Source of the DNA: Microglena sp. YARC | Lineage: Eukaryota > Chlorophyta > Chlorophyceae > Chlamydomonadales > Chlamydomonadaceae | Direction of reading: 5' to 3' | Assembly (NCBI GenBank): GCA_022414725.1 | Contig: CM039464.1 | Span: 39,791,945 to 39,855,944 of the forward strand | Length of the DNA stretch: 64,000 bases | In this document: in pieces, positions 53,271-64,000 of the stretch | How the letters are laid out: every line of letters begins with the position of its first letter | Numbering within the stretch: the stretch's first letter is position 1 | The notes under the pieces: generated by a model | Database searches by the model: none | Told to the model about the DNA's origin: nothing | The model's input: the letters and a program-made list of their open reading frames with translations, nothing else | Translations under genes and position numbers: made by a program

Positions 53271-54600
53271 AGGCCTGCCTCTGTTTTGGGCAGGTGTAGT
53301 GCCCTAGTGGGGAAGGACATGGAAGGCTGCTGCACAGTTTGACTGTCTTAAGTACTGCTTTATCTATAATGTGGATGTCTGTGAGAGAGAAGGGGGCTAC
53401 GATCATAGGGTATTTGATGGCTGCTCTGATGCATTGTGTGATTATGCGTATGCATTGTTCAGGGGTTGCCCTGCTTTTAGCTTTGTTGAGTATATGTAGG
53501 CCCTTGGTGTGGATAATGTCAAGGGTGGCATGCAGTTTGGGTTTTCCAGTTGAGGGGTGAGAGAGATGTGGACTCCTAAGTATTTGTAGGCTATATCTGG
53601 TGGTTGATAAGTGGCATATGTGTCTCCAAGGGCTATTTTGTCCTGGGAGTCTTTGTTTGAGGATATCAGTGTGGATGGGGTTTGAGGGGTGTGTCTTGTG
53701 AAGGATGCCACTGACCACACATTTGGTAGCATTGAGAGGGATGCCAGACCAGGTGCTGAACAGTTGGACTTTAACCACATTGGATGCGGAGGTCCTCGAC
53801 CGTTTCCAGTGAGGACTGCGGTGTCATCCGCGTACCCCAGGCTGCTGGTGAGGTGCTCGTCAGCCTCCGCGGTGGGAAGGGAGGCAGCGCGGTATCCCTA
53901 CCTCCTGAGCATAGCCATCGGTGGAGGGGTTCAATAAAGATGATGTAGAGGAGAGGGGAGAGTGGTGTCCCCTTGGATGGATCCCCTGGTGATGGGGATG
54001 GGTTGACCAGGTGTGTTGTTAAGGAGGATGTGAGTGTTGGAGTTTGGTATAGATCCCTTTGACTGTGTCTATGGTGTCGTGGGTGAACCCCAAGGTTGTG
54101 CATAATGCAAAGAAGTTTTTGGTGATCTATCATGTTGAAGGCAGAGCTAAAGTCAAAGTAAGCTCTGCGTACAGTCTTGTTGGAAGAGGGAGGCATCCTC
54201 TATGTTGTGAAGGAGGTTGAGGAGCTGCCTATAGGTGCTCTTGTCTTTTCTAATCCCTCTTGGCAGGTGCTGAGAATATGATTGGTTTCTGAGTAGGTGG
54301 AAAATTGTGTTGGTGATGAGAGAGGTCCAGAGTTTTAGCCACAGAATTGTTAAGTCCTATGGGTCTATAGTTCTGGGGAAGGTACGGGTCAGATTTTTTT
54401 GTAAAGCATAACTGTGTGTGAAGTTTTCCAGCAGTCTGGGGTTTCTCCCAGGATCCAGGAGATTTGCATAAGTTTGTGAATGACAGTGTGCATTTCGGTG
54501 GGGAGACACATCTGTAATTCATTGGGTATCCCATCTGGTCCTGTGGCTTTATTTGTGGCCAGTTTTTCTGATGCAGTCGGTGTAGGCAGTTGGGGGATGA
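53271..54600 (-). pseudogene. Retrotransposon reverse transcriptase domain
   Basis: Pieces in order: KKSDPYLPQNYRPIGLNNSV (finger motifs 0-1, near 54350), YFDFSSAFNMIDHQKLL (motif A, catalytic Asp, near 54150), GTPLSPLLYIIFIEPL (motif B region, near 53960), GYADDTAVL (motif C; YADD codons at 53823-53834) and GIPLNATKCVV (motif D). Thumb-like sequence with LPKTEAGLGIPSLL follows near 53280. The frame changes at several points. Confidence 0.88.
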
Positions 54601-55559
54601 GAGGTAGGTGTAGGGTGAGGCAGTATGCTGAATAGAGGTGGCGGGGGTTTCGAGTTGAATATTGTCAGTGTGTGTGTTTCCCCAGGGGGGAGGGGTAGAG
54701 TAGGCAGTGTAGTTGCCATTGGGTGGGGGCACAGGGGGAGACATGAGTTTGCCCATGTGTTTGGTCAAAAGGTCAAGGAGATCTTTAGTTTTAGTATGAA
54801 GGGTTCCAGTTTGCTGGTTAAGAAGGACAGTGGGAGAGTGGGGCTGGCCGTCTGGTTTGAAGATGTGTCTATGCGTAACCCGCGCCTGTGTATGAAGGCG
54901 ATGGCGAAACTTCTTGATGGCCTTGGGTGCTTCTTTTCCTCCTTTTGCAGGGCTTGGATAGTGCGTAGCTCTCTGATAATGTGTTGTATGTCATCAGTGA
55001 GTGAGTGATTGACGGTATTGGGTAAGAAGGGGGGTTGTGGAGGAGAAGGAGTTGGACTTGCGTTGTAGTTTGTAGAGGGCAGTCTGGAGGAAAGGATGGG
55101 GAAGAGCGCAGGTTATCATATCCAGATTGGTCCATGGAGTAGGATTGGGTGCGGAGAGTTTTAATGTGTTTCACGTGTTGGTTAAGTTGTTGGTAGGATT
55201 TAACTGTCTTTCTGGGGAGGAAGATGCCAGAGATGGTTTGTTTAGTGGGGCAAGTCTCTATCATTATACTGAGGGCTTGATGCAGGGTGGTCATAAGGTG
55301 GTCGGCCATACTGTTGAGGTCTTCTGGAAGTGTAGTCATCAGTTCCTGCCTGATGGATTGAATGTGAGAGGCAAACCTGTCTTCCCCAAGAAGGTCCTGA
55401 GCAGTTTGCCAGGCGGATTCTATGTTAGTGTGGGAGCTCAGGAATTGGTGGAGGTATTGAGTAGTGATGGCTTGCCTAGTTTTCTCTTTGTCTGATTGTT
55501 TAAGAGGGAGGAGGAGCTGAGGGGAGGTGTAGGTGTTGGTTAGAGGTATGGCAGGAGGG

Positions 55560-56538
55560 GGGAGGAGAGTGGAGGTGAGGCGTTGCTCAAGTGCATGGTG
55601 GTCTAGGGTGTCCCCCATTTGGTGGGTGCTTTCAGTGGTGTGGGTGCCCGGAGGTGAGTTGATGAGCAGGATATATCATCAATACGACTGCTGTAGGGGG
55701 TGTTGTTGCTGCAAGAAAAATTATGTGTGAGGTCTGGGTTGTGGTTGTGGAGTGATACGAGTTGAGAAATGTGTTGCTGGTGAGAAATGTCATCTGGATA
55801 TTTGGTTAGACTGCTTCTGTCAGTGGTGTGGCATGTGGCATTCCAGTCCCCAGCTAGGATGTAGTGGTGGGTAGGATTTTTCTCAGTAATGTGGTGGATG
55901 TAGGAGTAGATGTTCTCTCTTTTGGGGGCATTGTTACAGGGCATGTAGACGCCAGGACATGGGTTATGTTGTTTATGGTTTGGGTGAGTAATGTGTCCAG
56001 AGAGTTCGACTGGAGTTTCATGATTGACTGGGTGAGCAGTGACTGTTTTCCTGATTAGGGTAATGACCCCTGCTGAGGGGGTGACAAATTTGTCAGGGCT
56101 GGTAGCTTGGAGAGTAGTTTTGCTGTTGTGGTGGAAGTGATAATCATGCATGTCTGATTTAATCATGTTTAGAATGGATTTTCTGTGTGAGAGTAGTTTG
56201 GTTTCAGTGAGAATTATTATAGTCATTATCCCTGGATCTAATGTGATCATAGATGACTTCCCAGGAGGATCCAATTCCCCTGCAGTTGATAGTGGTGATG
56301 TTAGTGTCATTAAGAATGTGTTCCTGCTGTTGGACAGGGTGGTCTGAGGTTTGTTCAGAGTATTTAGGCTTACTAACGTTTCACCGGTGAGGTGGGCTTG
56401 GTAGTGCTGATGGACTGCTGCTTCTTGGACGGGGGGGAGCTCCAGGGATCCGGGTCTGTCTGAGCTTGTTGTATTCAGGGATGGTAGGCCTGCTGGGGGT
56501 GGGGAGCCTTGCTGCCTGTATTGGGGGGGGAAGGTCAC
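55560..56538 (-). pseudogene. Retrotransposon APE-type endonuclease domain
   Basis: Apurinic-endonuclease-like nuclease that nicks target DNA. Visible motifs: IIILTETKLL (Glu), YILAGDWNATCH (Asp and Asn), SSRIDDISCS and DTLDHHAL (final Asp-His, at about 55600 in the adjoining frame). All catalytic positions of the family are represented; a frame change separates the last motif from the rest. Confidence 0.85.
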
Positions 56539-56937
56539 TTCGTGACCGTTTTTTTTTAGTGGTGGTAGTTTTTCTTGGATTTTTTAGATTTTTTGGTGGA
56601 GGTGTAGGGTTTCTTACGTTTTGCGTGGGATTCATCTTCAGATACTAGATAGATAATGTCATCATCTTCGTCTGTGGGTGTTTCAGTGTTATTTTGAGTG
56701 GTAGGTATTGTTTGATCTAGTGGTGAAGGTGGTGGATTGGTGTAGGTGTTGATCTGTTGAGAGTCTTCTAGGATGGTACCATTGGTATTAGGGTGGGGAT
56801 TGGTTGGATCAAAATAGAGATCAGGTTGAAATGGATGGCCATGGAAGGAGGGTGTAGCCTGGCTAAGAGTGTAGATGCGCCCCTGGAGCTGGTGCCAGTC
56901 TTGGGGGGTTAGGATGGTGGGTCCAGAGATTTCAGAG

Positions 56938-57663
56938 TCAAGGTTCTACCATTTATTGTTGTAGTATTTGATAGTGATTGCATGACCATAGCCATTGGAC
57001 CAGTAGTGCAGTATGAATTTGGTGCTATTGATGGGAATTCTGCTAAGGATTTGTTGTTTGGTGCTACCAAGTTGGATGCCTGTTTCATAGTTTTTCTTCA
57101 GTGTTAGGAGATGAGGTGTGTAGTGGTGTGTATGGGTGGTTCCTGTGGCTGACCAGGTATCCAGTGCCAGTCTGCTTGGGTGAAGGTGTAGTAGTCAATA
57201 AGGGCATTATTATAGTTTCCAGAGGGGTTGAGAAAATATGATCCATAACCTTCCAGTGATTATCAGTGGCTCTAGTGACTTGAGTGTGGAGTTTGTTAGC
57301 AAAGTCTAGGACTAGATTGATATCCATGGCTTTGTATCCAAGGTAGGCATTGATGGAGTGAATTTGGCAGTGAGAGGCTGTTTGGGCTTCCCAGTATGGG
57401 GCAGACTCAGACTTACTTTGTAGGCGTCTGCTTCCTCTGGGTCTACCTCCTCTGAGTGTGGGGGGTGTAGGAGGAGTGGAGAGGGGGCAGCTGTAGGGGT
57501 ACTTACTGCTGTGAGCATCCTCCTGAGTATCTGAGCTGTCTATGGGTAGAGTGAGAGCAGGAGAGATAGGGGAGGGAAGAGTGCAGGCAAGGTTTAATCT
57601 GTTACAGGTTGTAATCTCAGCACAGGAGTGGCAGGCTGTGCCTTTGGTCTGGCAGGGGTTCAC
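56938..57663 (-). pseudogene. Retrotransposon cysteine-peptidase-like domain
   Basis: The catalytic-Cys segment is ASHCQIHSINAYLGYKA (Cys codon 57367-57369) and the catalytic-His segment is WSNGYGHAITIKYYNN (His codon 56982-56984), about 120 residues apart with a frame change between. A TAG lies right after ..NNKW, and NLDSEISGP follows, like the strand after the His in papain-like and OTU-like folds. Upstream is a Cys-rich stretch (TACHSCAEITTCNRLNLAC) that could bind metal. Domain identity is inferred from the Cys/His context only. Confidence 0.6.
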
Positions 57664-60226
57664 ATTATATAAGGAGATAGTGTCCAGAGGGGCTCATATC
57701 CATGTCTATTTTTTCTATTTTTGTTGCTCTTGCTATGGATGTTTCCACTGGGACAGTGGGTAGTGCTGATAAGAGAGAAGAGCAGGAGGAGCAGTGCTGT
57801 TATCCAGAGGTCCAGGGGGTTTGCTACTTCCTGTGTCCCTTGAAGGAGTTGGCTTTGGGGTAAGCCTTGTTGGCTGTGGTGCTGGCAACCTGTGGAGTGG
57901 TGAGTGTTTTGATGTTGTTGGTTTTTGGTGGCAGGGATGCAGGTGTAGAAGGTACTATAGGGTTTGGTTTGATTGGGGTTTACCTTGAGAGCAGCTGTTT
58001 GGAGGAAGCTGCTCCAGTCATTTCCCAGTTCAGGGTCTGCTGGGGTGTTGCAGTGCTCACTGGTGATGGCACCTGCTCCAAAGATGTCATCATCATCAGC
58101 GGCTTCATAGGGTGCAGGTGGCCAAGCTGCAGGTGGATCAGGGGTTTCATGGTTGAGGAGCATGTCAACAATGGCCTTCTGGTAGGTGGTTGACATGGTA
58201 TTCGGGGGGGTGTCCATCCAGGGAGGTCTTGAGAGCCTTCAATTGGTCCAGGTCACCCTTGGTGTGGGGGTCAAGGGGGCCTTTTCCCTTGGCGGAATTC
58301 TTGGAGATCTCTCTCCTGATCATCCAAGTGGCCAGGCAGTTTCCAGATCTTGCCTGGCTTGCCCTTGGTCATGGCAGGGTCGTAGTCAGGGAGGAAGGAG
58401 GGCCTGAGGGTGTAGGTAGAGCCACCAGAATGGAGGATGCCTCTGGTGGAGAGGAAGGTTATCAGGACTGTAGCTCTGTTTAAGAGCATGAGGTGGATGC
58501 CTCGGTTGCTTGTGTTGACCTGGTGATAGGATCATGTAAGTAGAGAGGGATGCCCTCCCTGGTGACAAGGGAGTTGTTAATGTGAGCAGCGGTGGTGACA
58601 TAATCGCTGCAGATCTTTTCCCTGGAGATGATGTCCCACAGGTCTGGTGAGTGTAGGTCCTCATCAAGGCCCTCCAGCTCCTTGGGGAACATCCTCCTCA
58701 GAGTAGCGAGGTAGTGCCTGTTGGATTCCATAATGACTTGGTGCAGTCCAAGGCGGTCTTCAAGGTTGACGATCTGGTCAGTCTTCAAGATCACTGAGCA
58801 CTGGTAGGCATCTGAGGGGATGTTGGAGGGGCTGATGAAGAGGCTGTAGTGGTCAGTCCTCCTGATGTGGAGGGGGAGCAGGGACTCAATGGACTCCTTG
58901 ATTGCGGGAGTGGCGCACATGGCGCTGGTGACAGTCCTCTTGTCGCGAGTGGTCTCTACCAGCATGAAGTTGAGTGAGTTATGCACTGTCATGGTGTCGT
59001 CGTGGTCTTCTTTGTTAATCAAGGCGAGCTGGAGGATGACCTCGAGCTTCACAAGCTAGTTGGGTTTGTCTTCTGCTTCGATGTTCCTCCAGTCGGAGTG
59101 CATGTAAGCTTCAGAGGCTCGGCGAACCTCCTCGATGTCGTGGAAGTCGAGGTGGTCAGGAGGGGGATAAGTCACTGGGACAGAGAAGCTGAGGGGAGGT
59201 GATGGTGAGGTGAGTTTCCTGGGGGGTCCTGCGACTTCCGCATCATCTGCGGCGTTGGTCTTCTGCCCCTTGGCCTTCTTGGTGGGAGGGGCATGGTCAT
59301 GGCCAGGGGCATCAGGGTTGGAGAAGGGTGTGGGAGGGTCAGTGACATCTGTGCCCTGTGCTTCTGTCATATGCTCATCTCCCCTTCAGCTAGGGGGTCT
59401 GGAGATGCCCCTGGGGCTGGTGGGTGTGCAGGGTTGGTTGTTCTGCCAGGGGGATAGTGGGGAATGGGTACAAGTGTTGTGGCAGTAGGTGCAGTGGGTT
59501 GCTCTGAGAGGACACTTCCACTGGGAGTATGGGTGGGGATCCTGGTCTGCTGACAAACATCAATGATCTGCCAGGCAGGGTTTCTGGTGGACCTGCCCAA
59601 GGAGGTAAGTCTAGTGATGGTGTTGGCTCTAGAGATGGTGCCCTTGGGATAGAGGCTCTCACTGTCTTCAATATTGACTAAGATTTTGCGAGGTCGATGT
59701 TATGGAAGACTGATTCGTCGTTGGGTGACGGAGGGTGGATGGTTGCGTTAATTTCCTCGTGGGTCTCATAGACTCGGATGGCTCGCTGTAGGTGAGTATC
59801 CAGGAAGACGTGGCGTTGCGCGGTGAATCCTCGGGGGGGGTAGAGGACGTCCCCTCTGGATTCGAGCACAGGCTTGGTGCCACTGAGACCTGTCGAGGAG
59901 ATATTGTTATTTGCGAGGTTCGGATAGCTGCCGTCAGGCTTATGCTTTCCATTTTGGGGGCTGCCGTCAGGCTTTTGCCCCCCATTGAATCTGCAGGATT
60001 CAATAGGACTCTCACCTTCGCCACGATGGACGGTATTATCCCAGTAAGGGTGGATTTGGGGGAGATGTTGGTTTGGATGGAATGTGTTGTTGCGGAGCAG
60101 GGAGACGCAGCAATGGTCGAAGGGAGGTTGAGGGTCGGTGCGTGAGTACAGGTCGTTACTGGGGAGGCACGACTCGTAGTTCTCACCTGTGAGAAGCTTA
60201 GATTGGAAGGGGCCATATCGGAGCAT
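57660..60226 (-). pseudogene. Retrotransposon ORF1-like region
   Basis: A mosaic of frames upstream of the peptidase. 59370-59056 starts MTEAQGTDVTDPP, contains a basic patch (PPTKKAKGQK) and continues after a one-base change into 59052-58480 (HNSLNFMLVETTRDKRTVTS, SLLPLHIRRTDHYSLFIS) and 58489-58271. Frames 60226-59668 and 58217-57660 flank it; the last has an acidic stretch (YEAADDDDIFGAG) and a hydrophobic Leu-rich run. I recognise no RNA-binding or zinc-knuckle domain, so gag-like function is inferred from position only. Confidence 0.45.
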
Positions 60227-60838
60227 TGTATCGTTGGAGGGTTGTGGGGCTTGAGAGTTGCAAGTGTTGTGGTGTTGGAGGGCTGTGCTTGTTAGGAGGA
60301 TAAGAAGGACGACGATGTGGATCGTCGCGTTGGAGATGGTATCTTTTCCATAGTAGGGTTTGGTGGTGATTTTTTGATTGTTTGATGCTGGAAGTGGAGA
60401 TGATATTTTTTTTGATGGTGGTCAGGATTCGTCGGAGGGTGGTGACGATCATCGTGGGATTTGGTATGCAGGTGCCCCATCCTGGAATATCTGTATAGCA
60501 GGTGTTCCAGGATCGCTTCGCGACAGCGTGTCCGCTCGAAACGTGGTGTTGTTCTTCTTGTTTGGTGTAGATTTGGTAATCCGCCCGGTACGGGGATTTG
60601 GTGGTAGAATTTGGTTGGGTGATGCTGGCAGAGGCGTTGGGCGCTTTGATATTCCCTACCTTTTTCCATGGGTTTTGCTGCGCTCTGGTGCTTCCAGAGC
60701 GCTGCTTCCCTGGATTCGAAACTGCTCGCTCGCCGACAGTTGAGATGGATCACTTTGGAGGAGGTGGAGGTGGGGAGCGGTGGATCTGAGATGGGGGCAC
60801 ATTGCTCATTTCCCTCGCGGGTGTGATCGTTACAAAGC

Positions 60839-62752
60839 CTAGCTTCGCGGCATTCCGAATCCAGTTTCCGCTAATGCGGAGGGGAAGTAGCGCCTACGAA
60901 ATCTGCTCTCGATGTTTGTGTCAGTTGGCGAAAAGGATTGAATTTGAGGAAAGCATTGAATTTCCCCGAAACCGTTCGCGCGCAAAACCTCTCCGAAGAT
61001 AGCAATGCCTTCAGCAGCCCTAAACTGGGAGTATACAATCGCAGGGAAGCCGCCACCTGTTTTGGCATCGGCACCGGGTTTGGATTTTGTTGTATGTTTT
61101 TCAATCCCTGTTGGTGTAGACAACAACATCGGGTACCCAGGATCAAGTGAGTTGACACGCCTTTCTCCTCTGCCAGCTGATACACCAGAAAGAATGTACT
61201 CTAATACACGAGCGAATTTTGAAGATAAAACCTCCAATGTGTACTCCCTACCCCCAGAAGAAATTATTCCATTAATAGAATCGCCTGGTTTCACGCGTTC
61301 CTTGGGTCGCAGCTGTTCAGGACGCTCTATCAGACGTTGCACTGCGGTCTCAAGTGCTTTCTCATAGTTGGTGGACACCGTTGTCCGGTAGGGGCGTTGC
61401 ATATCGTGTGGGAAGGCGAAGTTGCACACGGCGCGTGTGAAAGGACGGTATCCCATGCCGCTGTCTTCGTCACCCTTCCTCAGCCTAGCATTTTTTTCGC
61501 GACGCACCTCTATTGTGCGCTGGTACCCGTACTCTGCGAACTGGTATGAGCTGAGATGCGTGCGCACTATAGCGAACTTACGCAACGTCGGGTATACGGA
61601 TGCATCGTGTCCCTCTAAAAAAGACACTCTACCTCGCAAGTGATTCTCTAACATGTCCAAATTCCTAAGGATCTTCTTTTGTGTGCCGCGACCATGTCCG
61701 TCATCAACCAGATACACAGCTTCGAACTCATCGCGATCATCCGATACCGGTTTCAATAGCACAGGTCTGGTCATGGCAGCCGCTACACGATCAGGAGGAA
61801 GCTCTAGGGCTGTTGCAACCAAATCTGTAGCATCACGATCGGCGCCGTCGTCACTGCGAACGACTAGGTCTCTTTTGGTGTCTGTATCGGGGATGCGGAA
61901 GCCCTCAGGTACTAAAGTGATGCGCACGGCAGGGCGCAGACGGCGTCCCACTACGGATGGATTAAAGGACTGCACAACGGGGCTCGATGAGAGTGCAGAT
62001 ATCTGGTTCTGATTTAACGGGCGTGAGAGCGGGACGGTGTACTCTCTTTTGTACCCGTCAACGAGGTTCAGTAGGAGAGCTACCTCATGTGCCGAGTTTA
62101 CCAACGGGGTTCCGGAAAGAAGCATTACCCTGCATCGACGGGCTTTAAGGATCGCCTTGTACACACGCTGTACTACGCCGCCGTTCGATGCAGTCTGCAC
62201 GAAGTTGTGTGCCTCGTCAATCGCGATCACTGCATCGTCGAATATGGGGGGGTACTCACGAAGGAGCTTGTCCACGGAAGTGTCGGAGAGACCGTTGTAC
62301 CTGATGTACCTGATGTTGAGGGACTCTCCTCCACACGGTTCCACTTCAGCTTTGAAGTTAGCCTCAAGGGATGCAGGCAGAAGGACCACCATCTTCTTGG
62401 TAGTGGCTTCTTGAGCGCCCGCTGCGATGGCGGCGCACGTTTTGCCACTACCGAGACCGTGGTACAAGATCAGACCTCGGTATGGCGTATCCTTTCCTAG
62501 GAACGTGCGCACAAAGGCTTGGTGAGGTTTCAATTTCCGATTCCCAGTTTCCAGATGCATGTTCAGATTATTCAAGTGCATGCGAGAACGGATGATAGAG
62601 TCGAATCTGTCGGAACTAAGAAGAGGCCATCCACGTTCTTCAATAATGTTCGTAGTTTCAGTAGTATGTGCATTTTGTTTTGCAAGATGTTTCACCTTGT
62701 TATTTTCACGGAAATTGTGTATGCGACTCATTAACACGTCCATTTTAGACAT
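60839..62752 (-). pseudogene. N-terminal part of D6/D11-type helicase, separated from its C-terminal half
   Basis: 637 residues starting MSKMDVLMSRIHNFREN. The first lobe is intact: LKPHQAFVRTFLGKDTPYRG, Walker A YHGLGSGKTCAAIAAG, MVVLLPASLEANF, DEAH box VIAIDEAHNF and motif III VMLLSGTPLVN. It continues through the central insertion to AIVYSQFRAAEGIAIFGEVL, the beginning of lobe two, and then loses coding character at about 60840. The rest of lobe two is at 48623-49190 on the other side of the retrotransposon. Family role is viral early transcription (VETF or NPH-I type ATPase). Unlike its paralogue at 41445-44666, its Walker A is canonical. Confidence 0.9.
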
Positions 62753-62796
62753 TCTCTACAAAATTCAATCAGGCCCTGAAGAAAACGAGTATAAAA

Positions 62797-63096
62797 ATGG
62801 TGCGTTTAAAAAATCGTAGAGATAGAGTCATCATGGCGTCACTTTCTTTATCAGCAATTGAGAGCGATGGAGTATTGGTTGTGGCTTCAGCAGGTTTTCG
62901 AGAGCCTCCATTAGTCCTTGCTGAACGCACTAAACTTCTCGCACAGGAGATATCGAGTTGTCCTGTTGGGAGCAGTGTTCTGAGGAGGGGAGGACCCAAG
63001 CGCGATTCTACCACCATAAGTATTCCAGAAGAGCTTGTAGAAGAGACGCGGAGAAAGGCGTGGGCTACAGTCGCATCTGTCGAGTATCTTACATAA
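62797..63096 (+). CDS. Hypothetical small protein
   Basis: 99 residues from the ATG at 62797, which directly follows TATAAAA; an in-frame ATG at 62833 (MASLSLSAIE) is a plausible alternative start. The protein has a basic N-terminus, a Val/Ala-rich middle and a charged C-terminal helix (PEELVEETRRKAW). It is divergent from the helicase with 44 bp between start codons. Family not recognised. Confidence 0.5.
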   Translation: MVRLKNRRDRVIMASLSLSAIESDGVLVVASAGFREPPLVLAERTKLLAQEISSCPVGSSVLRRGGPKRDSTTISIPEELVEETRRKAWATVASVEYLT

Positions 63097-63294
63097 ACGT
63101 TTTTTCAATGCAACAAGGTTTTCTCATTTTCTCTTGTAAAAATGTAAAAAAACCCGACTACATGATTGATTTTTCTTTCAGAGCAGCAATTCACATGATG
63201 AGAAACGAGACAATGGGACAAGGAATGGGGAACTTCAATTGTTACAAAAATGCCATGAAGGCGGCGCTACACTGTATGCTACTATAAGGCGGCG

Positions 63295-63813
63295 CTACAC
63301 TGTATGCCTGGTGGGTAATTCGGTGACCACATGCGATGGAGGGGTCTTATTGCACGATGTCAAGAAAGCCTCGTGAAGGGGGCTTCTGGTGGGCAATTCG
63401 GCGACCACATGCGATGGAGGGGTCTTATTGCACGATGTCAAGAAAGCCTCGTGAAGGGGGCTTCTGGTCGGCAATTCGGCGACCACATGCGATGGAGGGG
63501 TCTTATTGCACGATGTCAAGAAATGGATGAACAATTTACATGCATCCTGGAGTTCATCGCGTACAAACGGTGGGGGAATAGATTGAGTGCTGTAAACAGC
63601 CACCAAAGTCGAAGTATTAAGCGAGAACATCATGCGCTTGCGATGGGGGGTGGTTTGATCTTGATGAAGAACTTCACTCTTGTGCATGTCGCAAAGGGAT
63701 TTTGCAGCAGAACGCATATCATTTACTATGAGCTTCATCGATACAGTTTGGCGAATTGAGTACCTCTTGATACCCATGGTTACAGTAAAACGTGTTGTGT
63801 CCGGGAATGTCAC
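63295..63813 (-). CDS. Hypothetical protein with 26-residue C-terminal repeats
   Basis: 172 residues starting MTFPDTTRFTVTMGIKRYS. The first 95 residues are mixed and Lys/Met-containing; then come three near-identical copies of a 26-residue unit (FLTSCNKTPPSHVV with AELPTRSPLHEA), encoded by 78-bp tandem repeats. The perfect frame over the repeats and the unique N-terminal part argue for a real gene. Function unknown. Confidence 0.5.
   Translation of the reverse strand: MTFPDTTRFTVTMGIKRYSIRQTVSMKLIVNDMRSAAKSLCDMHKSEVLHQDQTTPHRKRMMFSLNTSTLVAVYSTQSIPPPFVRDELQDACKLFIHFLTSCNKTPPSHVVAELPTRSPLHEAFLTSCNKTPPSHVVAELPTRSPLHEAFLTSCNKTPPSHVVTELPTRHTV
63318..63528. repeat. 78-bp tandem repeat
   Basis: Three copies, nearly identical, of a unit containing GATGGAGGGGTCTTATTGCA and CCTCGTGAAGGGGGCTTCTG. 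Open in several frames because the unit is a multiple of three. Confidence 0.9.
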
Positions 63814-64000
63814 AAATTATTTATATAGACTTTAATTTGAACACTGTACCGCAGTTGAACACTGTACCACCGTTTTTTTATGATGCTCTGCACAGGGATT
63901 ATGAAGGGGGGATCGCGTGCCCGCGGAGCGGGGTAGTGGAATTGAGCTGCCGACTTGCGTCGTGCATCGGGCACGCTGGGGTGTGCATGGGGCGTGCTGG
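63814..64000. other. No recognisable gene at window end
   Basis: A short direct repeat (TTGAACACTGTACC, twice at about 63837-63868) and GC-rich sequence to the window edge. No supported gene. Confidence 0.4.

Larger units (their letters stand above)
49210..60800 (-). mobile_element. Dualen/RandI-like non-LTR retrotransposon
   Basis: About 11.5 kb, minus orientation, boundaries approximate. Domains in transcription order: uncharacterised ORF1 region (60226-58160), cysteine-peptidase-like domain (57400-56940), APE endonuclease (56540-55560), reverse transcriptase (54600-53300), RNase H (51000-50300) and a restriction-like endonuclease with zinc knuckle (50210-49440). The combination of APE and restriction-like endonuclease with RNase H and a cysteine protease is the published hallmark of Dualen elements from Chlamydomonas. 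It ends in about 230 bp of 3' UTR; I see no long poly-A. A possible imperfect target duplication (TGTAACGAT / TGTAACAAT) flanks it. All long frames are broken, so this copy is probably dead. Confidence 0.8.

Overview
This looks like a stretch of eukaryotic nuclear scaffold, probably from an alga or other protist, that carries a decaying endogenised giant virus (Nucleocytoviricota) heavily invaded by transposons. The viral signature is direct: a double jelly-roll major capsid protein, two D6/D11-type helicases, two further SNF2-like helicases, an FtsJ-type methyltransferase, a kinase-like protein, an S74-chaperone fibre-like protein, HNH proteins, and small membrane proteins packed in divergent pairs with 40-60 bp between them. 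The host signature is equally direct: an 11-12 kb non-LTR retrotransposon, Tc1/mariner elements with TA target duplications, MITEs, minisatellites and an exact 1,000-N scaffold gap. I cannot name the host or the virus lineage.

Layout. 0.3-1.5 kb: two divergent viral genes, one cut short by a MITE. 2.2-10.1 kb: two rearranged copies of an HNH gene; the second is interrupted by a mariner-Fanzor composite element (4940-8316). 10.5-11.9 kb: major capsid protein. 12.2-22.9 kb: a near gene-free stretch around the gap, with minisatellites. 22.9-24.2 kb: a second Fanzor relic and mariner ends. 24.2-29.7 kb: small viral genes and remnants. 29.7-32.7 kb: FtsJ pseudogene and a RING-containing helicase. 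32.7-35.5 kb: a deleted mariner-Fanzor copy with an IS607-type TnpA/TnpB element inside it. 35.5-49.2 kb: dense viral block (S74 protein, Gly-rich protein, two helicases, membrane protein, conserved GDxH protein, kinase-like protein, helicase C-terminal half). 49.2-60.8 kb: the retrotransposon. 60.8-63.8 kb: N-terminal half of the split helicase and two small genes.

How it fits together. Viral genes for capsid, early transcription or helicase functions and RNA modification have been colonised by at least four mobile families: Tc1/mariner with Fanzor, TA-MITEs, IS607 with TnpB, and a non-LTR element. The non-LTR element appears to encode both an APE-type and a restriction-like endonuclease plus RT, RNase H and a cysteine-peptidase-like domain, the domain set described for Dualen/RandI elements. 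It sits between the two halves of a giant-virus helicase gene, both in the same orientation.

Almost every long gene carries frameshifts and some carry in-frame TGA codons. I read this as decay of an inactive provirus, possibly worsened by indel errors in the assembly; the sequence alone cannot separate the two.
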